In this document: in pieces, positions 58,535 to 64,000 of the stretch
Position numbering within the stretch: the first letter of the stretch is position 1
How the letters are laid out: every line of letters starts with the position of its first letter
Source: FEN-1139 sp038207155
GTDB lineage: Bacteria; Myxococcota_A; Polyangia; Polyangiales; Polyangiaceae
Reading direction: 5' to 3'
NCBI GenBank assembly: GCA_038207155.1
Contig: JBBRAB010000005.1
Location: 143,252-207,251, forward strand
DNA: 64,000 nt
Translations under genes and position numbers: made by a program
Notes under the pieces: model-generated
The model's database searches: none
The model's input: the letters and a program-made list of their open reading frames with translations, nothing else
Told to the model about the DNA's origin: nothing

Positions 58535-61500
58535 ATGCGTTCACGCATCAGTCCTATCGAAGCACTTGTGACGCTGCCACGTCTTGAGGACGTGCAAGAG
58601 CGCCGCGCCAACTGGCGTCAGGCCATCGCCGCCCTTGGGCAGGCCGTGCGCATCGAAGGGCCGTCGCTACTCGACGGGATTGAGCCAGCGCTGCTGCTTC
58701 GCTCAATCCAGGTCGCGCTCGAGAGTTCGCTTGCTGACGATCTCGACTGGCTTGAGCCGTGGAAATCCGCTGTCGCGCTCTATGAATTGACGAGTGTCCT
58801 GCCGGCGGGACCGGAGCGACGTGAGCTGGGTCGCCGCGTGTTTTTCCGCATCTACGAAGGCACCGCGTCAACTTTTGGCGCCGTGGCGGCGCGCATGGCG
58901 CTGGGCGCCGCTCGTTCGCTAGACACCCCGAGCTTGCGGGCGCGCGTCGCGCTCTTGTTCGAGCTCCCGACGGGCACGTCTGTCAACGCGCCGCTACTCG
59001 CGCTCACTTTGGCGTCACGTCGAGAGACCTGCGACCGCTGGATTGCGCGCCCGAGCATGGGTGCACTGCCGGCACGTCGACTGGCCGCGCGTATCCTCGA
59101 GTTCGCTTGCCGTGAAGCGGTGATGCGGTCGCAACAGGGCGACTCTTACCCGCGGCAGTTGCTGCTGGGGCCTCAGCTTCAGCCCGTATTTCGCCGGTTA
59201 TTGGCTGATCGCGAGCCACTGGTGTGGCGCCACGCGGCCGCCGCACGCGGGCTGCTGGCCACGGTGGACGGCTCGGTGCGGCAAGAAGTCGAGCTGGCGC
59301 TCGACCCTGGGCTCTCGCCCACCGAGTGGCGCAGAGCGGCCGTGTCGTTGGTGGCCTTGATCGCGGGGGACGCGCAGACCGCGCTCAGTCAATGTCGCCG
59401 CCTCCTCACGAGCGAGATTGGCGTGGCCGATCCGGGCATCGCCGCAGCCATGGTCGGCGGACTTCCGAGCGTCATCGAGTCCGAGCCGGAGGCGGCTGAG
59501 CAATTGCTCGAAATCCTGGCTGGAACCAGGCGTTTTGACGTGGCCGAGGCCACGGGCGCGCTGCTTCAAGAGCTCACGAATCGCGCGTTTGGACAGCGCG
59601 CGCAGGCGGTCCTGCGCCAGGTGGTCGCGGGTCACCGCAACCCAAGCTTCCCCGCCGGATTTGGGCTCTGTGATCGCGTACTGCGGCAGCTTGAGCGCGG
59701 ACCGGTCGATCACGGCTTGATGGGCGGACTGCGTCAAGCGCTGGTCGCTTACGACACCACCGGCGCACGCGCGGCCCACGACGCGGCGGTAGCAACCGTG
59801 GTTGCCGCCCATGAGCTGGCAGCTGAGCTCGAGCGCAATCAGAACTCCATCGATCCCGAGGTAATGGCGAGAAATCTTGCTGAATTGCAGGATCTCGACT
59901 CCAGCTGCCTCGAGAGCTCGGCTCTGGCAGATCTGATGCTGCTCAACCGCCGCCCCGGTGATACGGACGCCACTGTCCCGCTCGTCGAACGACTCTATCA
60001 TCGCGTGGGTCGCTGGATTCTTAATGTCGAGGGACAAATCTCGCACGAAGAGTTGTCGCATGGTGACGTGCTGGCCAAGCAACGCCGACTGCGCGCACTG
60101 CTACACCTCGTCGATGCGGAAACCATTCAAGGGGATGCTGAGGATTCAGGCAATCGCGTACGGGTAAGGCTGCGGCAGGCCGCCAAGGTCCTCTTAGCGC
60201 AGCTGGCGTCAGGTCCTGATGGCACCGTCCACCGCATCCTGTGCGCCACCCTGGCCCGCACCTTTGACGCAGCCGTACGCGAAGGCGTCGCGGAACCGAG
60301 TGATCTGTTCCTCGTGGTGGCTCGCCACCTGACCGATCGCGAGGGCGTTGCAGCCATTTCGGAAGCCTCCACCAACCCGGAAGTAGGCGCACCCCTCTCC
60401 GCTTACGCCGCGTTTCTGGATCATTCGGGCAATTCCGACGATCACGCCCCCGACTCGAGCTCGTTGTCCGCCGATGAGGTCCTGATCGCGCGGCGTGTGG
60501 TGCGACTCAGTCAGGCTGCGGGCGCCGGTGGCTCTTACCGCGCCGAGGCGCTGCGACAGCTTCTGTTGCGACTCGGTCGCGCGCTTGAGGGAATCGCGGG
60601 AGCACGCGGACTGTCAGAGCTTGCCGACCGCAATCGCTCGGGCATGGATTGGATCCGTGAACTCGAGGCGTCCTCAGCCGCGCTCCGCGAGCTGGTCAAC
60701 GGAGCCGCTCGGCGCGTGCTTGATGACGATACCGCCGGAGCGTTTGCGGTCACGACCGATGTCGCATCGCTCTCGGTGCTCGTTGAGCGGGCCATCTCAG
60801 AAGGCGTGCCCCCGAACGCGCGCCAGATCGCCCTGGCTTCCTCGGAATTGACGGTCGATCTTCCCGAGAGCTTGGCCTCCGCGATCAGCGCCATTTGCGC
60901 GCGGCTCGATGGTTTGCCAATTGCGGGCGGCAGCGACGTGTACGCCATCCCGCTCGAAAAGCGGCGGGCTCCTCTGCCCGACTGGCTCCTGCCGCGTCGA
61001 ACCGTGGGTGCGTTTTACGTCGTGCGCGCACTGGGTGCGGGTGGTGTCAGCTCGGTATTTGTGGCTCGCCGGCTCGAGGAACGCAATGATCCGCGGGCGC
61101 CACTGTTTGCCCTTAAGGTCCCTGAGTACGACCCGACCACCGCCCGCAGTCTGAGTGAGCAAGAGTTCCTCGCGCTATTCCGCGACGAAGCCGGCGCGCT
61201 GCTATCGCTCCCGCATCACCCGAATCTGGCGCGCTTTGTGACTTTCGATCTTGCCGCGCGTCCAAAGCCGATCCTCGTGATGGAGCTGATCAGCGGTTTT
61301 GGTCTCGATCGCCTGGTGCGCAGTCGGTCGCTCACGGTCGAGCGAACCTTCCGCTACCTGGTTGGGATCCTGGACGGCCTCGCCGCCATGCACGCGGCTG
61401 GCATCGGGCACCTCGACATCAAGCCGTCCAACATCATCTTGCGCGACGGAGAGGTGCCAGTCCTGGTGGACTTTGGTCTGAGTGGTCGCAAGGTGCGGCC

Positions 61501-61900
61501 CGGTTGTGGAACCCTCGACTACTGCGCGCCCGAGATCCTCGGAGTCACCCCCGATCCACAGGCCGTGACTGCCGCAGCTGCGGATATTTACGCCTTTGGT
61601 TCAATGGCGTTCGAAGTCCTGGCAGCACAACCCCTGTTGGATGGGGTCGACGAGATGGCTCTCGTCAGCCAGCATGTTTCCCACGACGGATGGCCAGACA
61701 AACTCGCGCGCCTCGGGCGCATCGTGCAGTACGCGGAGCTGACAGTGATCCTCGCGGCTTGCCTACGTCACGATCCGCGAGCTCGACCAACGGCACTCGA
61801 GGTCCGGGACGCACTGACGCCGATCGCGACGCGCTTGGCAGCCGCCGAATGGCCGTTGTCGCTCGAACGCAACGCGTCGCAGCGTCCTCGCAGCGCATGA
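58535..61900 (+). CDS. Ser/Thr protein kinase with long N-terminal helical-repeat region
   Basis: The 1121-residue protein has about 800 residues of helical, HEAT/ARM-like sequence (AAARGLLATVDGSVRQEVELAL and similar) before a C-terminal Hanks-type kinase (about 825-1090). Kinase landmarks are the Gly loop GAGGVSSVFVARR, the ATP Lys in FALKVPEY, the catalytic loop HLDIKPSN (H-L-D in place of H-R-D) near 958, VDFGLSG near 978, the activation segment GTLDYCAPEIL and DIYAFGSMAFEVL. The missing Arg of HRD suggests regulation without activation-loop phosphorylation. No membrane segment is seen. The stop overlaps the next lipoprotein gene (ATGA). Confidence 0.88.
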   Translation: MRSRISPIEALVTLPRLEDVQERRANWRQAIAALGQAVRIEGPSLLDGIEPALLLRSIQVALESSLADDLDWLEPWKSAVALYELTSVLPAGPERRELGRRVFFRIYEGTASTFGAVAARMALGAARSLDTPSLRARVALLFELPTGTSVNAPLLALTLASRRETCDRWIARPSMGALPARRLAARILEFACREAVMRSQQGDSYPRQLLLGPQLQPVFRRLLADREPLVWRHAAAARGLLATVDGSVRQEVELALDPGLSPTEWRRAAVSLVALIAGDAQTALSQCRRLLTSEIGVADPGIAAAMVGGLPSVIESEPEAAEQLLEILAGTRRFDVAEATGALLQELTNRAFGQRAQAVLRQVVAGHRNPSFPAGFGLCDRVLRQLERGPVDHGLMGGLRQALVAYDTTGARAAHDAAVATVVAAHELAAELERNQNSIDPEVMARNLAELQDLDSSCLESSALADLMLLNRRPGDTDATVPLVERLYHRVGRWILNVEGQISHEELSHGDVLAKQRRLRALLHLVDAETIQGDAEDSGNRVRVRLRQAAKVLLAQLASGPDGTVHRILCATLARTFDAAVREGVAEPSDLFLVVARHLTDREGVAAISEASTNPEVGAPLSAYAAFLDHSGNSDDHAPDSSSLSADEVLIARRVVRLSQAAGAGGSYRAEALRQLLLRLGRALEGIAGARGLSELADRNRSGMDWIRELEASSAALRELVNGAARRVLDDDTAGAFAVTTDVASLSVLVERAISEGVPPNARQIALASSELTVDLPESLASAISAICARLDGLPIAGGSDVYAIPLEKRRAPLPDWLLPRRTVGAFYVVRALGAGGVSSVFVARRLEERNDPRAPLFALKVPEYDPTTARSLSEQEFLALFRDEAGALLSLPHHPNLARFVTFDLAARPKPILVMELISGFGLDRLVRSRSLTVERTFRYLVGILDGLAAMHAAGIGHLDIKPSNIILRDGEVPVLVDFGLSGRKVRPGCGTLDYCAPEILGVTPDPQAVTAAAADIYAFGSMAFEVLAAQPLLDGVDEMALVSQHVSHDGWPDKLARLGRIVQYAELTVILAACLRHDPRARPTALEVRDALTPIATRLAAAEWPLSLERNASQRPRSA

Positions 61901-62478
61901 GCGGTCCCAGGCTGAGCTGCGCCGGCACCCTGCTGCTCGCAAGCACTCTGCTCGCCATCGCCTGCCACGGTGACTCGGGACCGATCATTCGTGTGTCGCT
62001 TGGAACGGCGGCAGCCGATCAACGGAACTTCGTCCCCGCATCGGCCTTTGCCGAGTACGTCGAGCTTCCGAACGACGGCGACGAACTGCGCGTCATCCTC
62101 TCCAGCGCCGAGTCGAGTTGCGACCAGTTTCGCCGACAAACCGACGACGAGCTGCGCGTCACCCTGGTGTTCCAATACCCGCGCGGAATGCGCCCAACCG
62201 TCGGCACCTACGCCTGGGCGGGCCATGAAGCTCACGGTGGGCTGCCGCAGTCGCCGGGGATCCCGTACGTACGTCCGCACGTGCGGCTTGGCTCACGCGG
62301 CCTTGCCCTCCCTCCGGGCGGGACCGTCGACCTCACCTCGGTGAAGCTCGAACGGCATGGCGCGGTCGGCGGGACGATTCGTCTTGAGCAGTCTGGTGGC
62401 GAAGGGGTCGGCGCGAGCAGCGTATTTGGCTCGTTTTTAGCCAGAATTTGCCGAACCAACCCGTCCAAGACGCCTTGA
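61897..62478 (+). CDS. Small lipoprotein of unknown function
   Basis: The 193-residue protein has a lipoprotein signal ending LAIACHG. It has a beta-rich mature domain with two more Cys (SSCDQF and ARICRT). No family was recognised. Its ATG overlaps the stop of the kinase gene by 4 bases, so it is very likely co-translated with it. The frame is open upstream inside the kinase gene, but the signal peptide fixes the start. Confidence 0.75.
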   Translation: MSGPRLSCAGTLLLASTLLAIACHGDSGPIIRVSLGTAAADQRNFVPASAFAEYVELPNDGDELRVILSSAESSCDQFRRQTDDELRVTLVFQYPRGMRPTVGTYAWAGHEAHGGLPQSPGIPYVRPHVRLGSRGLALPPGGTVDLTSVKLERHGAVGGTIRLEQSGGEGVGASSVFGSFLARICRTNPSKTP

Positions 62479-62606
62479 CATTTGTGGTCAGCGCGAGGCC
62501 ATCAAAAGGACGCAGTGGCGAGTCACGCAGGCCGAGGGGCACTTTGTCGCTGTCCTCGGGGGCGCTTGGCGCCGCGCGGCGAGCTGCGCTAGATCGACGT
62601 AGCACG

Positions 62607-63464
62607 ATGAACCTGCAGAACCTCCGCGGTCTTGGATTGGTGTTTGTTGTCGGCGCGGTACTGTCTTGCAGTTCGACCGACGAGACCGTTGGGCCACCGC
62701 AGGGCCCGAGCGACCTCGGCATCGCCAAGCTTTCGACGCCGTCGCTGAGTGCGCTGGTCACTAAGAGCGGAGCAACGCTTCAGCTCGATTGCACTCACAG
62801 CCTGTGGGTCACGCCAACGCCGGAGGTCAGCGACAAACTGCTCGGCTCGTTCCTGCTGGCGACGCCGCTGAGTTGCGGCGCTGACGTCAACTGCGGAACG
62901 CTCGTCGTGGTGGTGGATCCCCGAAGTGGTACGGAAAACCAGTACGACGCTCTTGACGCCAGCGGCGTCCCGCGGTCGCCCGGTGCGCTCGTCGTTCGCT
63001 CCCTGACGAGCCCGATCGTCGTCGACCTTCCGCCCAAGCTTCGCACGGGCAAGCACACATTTCGTCTTGAGCTGCACGACTCCAGCGACGGCCGCGTGCT
63101 CGACGCCAACGGCAAGCTTCTCAGTGCCTCCTTCGTGGTCACTCTCCGAGACTCGAGCAGCCCCTGCACGCCGAGCGGAGGTGAAACCGGTGGCACTTCG
63201 ACGGGCGGCACCTCGACGGGCGGCACCTCGACGGGTGGCACTTCGACGGGTGGCACTTCGACCGGTGGCACCTCGACGGGCGGCACCTCGACGGGCGGCA
63301 CCTCGACGGGCGGCACTTCGACGGGCGGCACTTCGACGGGCGGCACTTCGACGGGCGGCACCTCGACCGGTGGCACTTCGACGGGTGGCACTTCGACGGG
63401 CGGCACCTCGACCGGTGGCACTTCGACGGGTGGCACCTCGACCGGCGGCATTAGCCCCGTTTGA
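62607..63464 (+). CDS. Lipoprotein with a C-terminal GGTST repeat stalk
   Basis: The 285-residue protein has a lipoprotein signal ending GAVLSC, a beta-rich domain of about 170 residues with paired Cys (LDCTHSLWV, LSCGADVNCG), and then 17 exact GGTST units at the protein level before ending GGISPV. The repeat would form a flexible, possibly O-glycosylated stalk, although a stalk at the C-terminus of a lipid-anchored protein is odd. No function is known. It follows the previous lipoprotein by 128 bases. Confidence 0.8.
   Translation: MNLQNLRGLGLVFVVGAVLSCSSTDETVGPPQGPSDLGIAKLSTPSLSALVTKSGATLQLDCTHSLWVTPTPEVSDKLLGSFLLATPLSCGADVNCGTLVVVVDPRSGTENQYDALDASGVPRSPGALVVRSLTSPIVVDLPPKLRTGKHTFRLELHDSSDGRVLDANGKLLSASFVVTLRDSSSPCTPSGGETGGTSTGGTSTGGTSTGGTSTGGTSTGGTSTGGTSTGGTSTGGTSTGGTSTGGTSTGGTSTGGTSTGGTSTGGTSTGGTSTGGTSTGGISPV
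63189..63443 (+). repeat. 17 tandem 15-base units encoding GGTST
   Basis: Seventeen head-to-tail 15-base copies follow the form GGYGGCACYTCGACS. Differences between copies fall only at third codon positions (GGC/GGT, ACC/ACT, ACG/ACC), so every copy encodes GGTST. The antisense frame encodes PPVEV repeats but is not a gene. Confidence 0.95.
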
Positions 63465-63472
63465 TAGTTACC

Positions 63473-64000
63473 CTACGGATGCACGAATAGCACGGTGCCC
63501 TTGAGCGGCAGCATCGCAGCATGCCAACCCGCTGGGACCTGCGGCTCGGTAAACGAGAAGATCCGGCGAGCGTCTTCCGGTGCCAGGTTGATGCAGCCGT
63601 GACTCTTGGGCGTTCCAAAACGGTCATGCCAATAGGCGCCGTGGAGCGCGTAGCCCTGCTCAAAGTATTGAACGTAAGGCACGTCGCGAAGCTCAAACTC
63701 TTCACCGACAACGTCAGAATCCATGGTCGCAGTCACATGTTTGGTGTGGATTCGGAAGATCCCGCGCCGCGTCGCCGTCGATGAATCCGGATCCCCGAGC
63801 CCTGCTTCACCGCTCGAGACCAGCGTGGCGTAGACGGGCTTGGTGCCTTCGTAGAGCAGCACGGTTTGCTTGGTCACATTGACGTCGAGCCAGCGCTCGC
63901 CGTTTTTTCCCCAGGCGGGCATCTTCTTGGCCGCGTCAAGTCGCGAAGCCTCTTTATCGCTCAGCCAGAGCCCGTCACGCGTCTCGAAGTGCAGCCGCCC
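63473..64000 (-). CDS. L,D-transpeptidase (YkuD domain), N-terminus off the window
   Basis: The last 175 residues of a YkuD protein are in the window. The frame stays open to the right edge. QTVLLYEGTKPVYATLVSSGE, then YALHGAYWHDRFGTPKSHGCINLAP, give the catalytic His and Cys. The sequence is strikingly like the L,D-transpeptidase at 1739-3655 (same GYALHGAYWHD and same upstream LWL...ERWLDV pattern) but lacks its Ser/Pro/Lys-rich insertion. The two are paralogues. The stop lies 8 bases after that of the convergent GGTST lipoprotein gene. Confidence 0.92.
   Translation of the reverse strand, partial: GRLHFETRDGLWLSDKEASRLDAAKKMPAWGKNGERWLDVNVTKQTVLLYEGTKPVYATLVSSGEAGLGDPDSSTATRRGIFRIHTKHVTATMDSDVVGEEFELRDVPYVQYFEQGYALHGAYWHDRFGTPKSHGCINLAPEDARRIFSFTEPQVPAGWHAAMLPLKGTVLFVHP

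Noticed and set aside
62795..63451. Long minus-strand open frame encoding PPVEV repeats
   Set aside because: It is the antisense of the GGTST repeat, and third-position variation is silent only on the plus strand.

Overview
The window is about 64 kb of GC-rich, gene-dense chromosome. It most resembles a Myxococcota genome of the Polyangia type. This is inferred from the very high GC, the many exported lipoproteins with Gly/Thr/Ser-rich or Cys-rich low-complexity regions, the GTG and TTG starts, a Ser/Thr kinase fused to helical repeats, TPR-rich regulators and a Lon paralogue. No phage, insertion sequence, CRISPR array or rRNA was seen. Most neighbouring same-strand genes overlap by 4 bases or lie within 60 bases, so operons are short and tightly coupled.

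Layout. 1-5042: the 5' part of thiS, a VanW-domain protein, a large L,D-transpeptidase lipoprotein and an M50 membrane protease with a C-terminal helical-repeat region. 5057-8094 (minus): hisS with an exported aromatic-repeat protein. 8188-13965 (plus): ruvX-mltG, transketolase, an orphan DUF433 protein and a Cys-rich lipoprotein. 14077-19180 (minus): the accD-folC-yajQ-glmM-nagZ operon (fatty acid, folate and peptidoglycan precursor functions). 19525-22619 (plus): an ATPase/TPR protein with dut. 22673-25846 (minus): an NtrC-type regulator with an alpha/beta hydrolase, then bamD. 25907-32028 (plus): greA, a membrane alkaline-phosphatase-superfamily/HEAT protein, a YfgM-like protein and bamB.

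32526-32751 (minus) holds tRNA-Gln(CTG) and tRNA-Glu(CTC) with a terminator hairpin. 32877-39832 (minus) holds a Lon-family protein whose catalytic serine position is glycine, a 1223-residue membrane fusion (HExxH peptidase, helical repeats, FGE-like domain) that overlaps it by 4 bases, and an SGNH-hydrolase lipoprotein. This is the best candidate for an undescribed system. 39975-46872 (plus): a lipoprotein coupled to hisB, then hisH and hisA without hisF, a TPR protein, pgsA, a small lipoprotein, a lone FliQ/SctS-like protein and an OB-fused EpmA. 46887-48959 (minus): apt, surE and a cytochrome c lipoprotein. 49116-58385: mostly envelope proteins of unknown function on both strands, plus hemH. 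58535-63464 (plus): a 1121-residue helical-repeat/protein kinase and two lipoproteins, the second ending in 17 GGTST repeats. The window ends inside a second L,D-transpeptidase.

Taken together, the region mixes housekeeping genes with a heavy load of envelope functions: peptidoglycan precursor supply, cross-linking and recycling, outer-membrane protein assembly (bamB, bamD), phospholipid synthesis and many lipoproteins. All functions are inferred from translated sequence and remembered family motifs; no database search was run.
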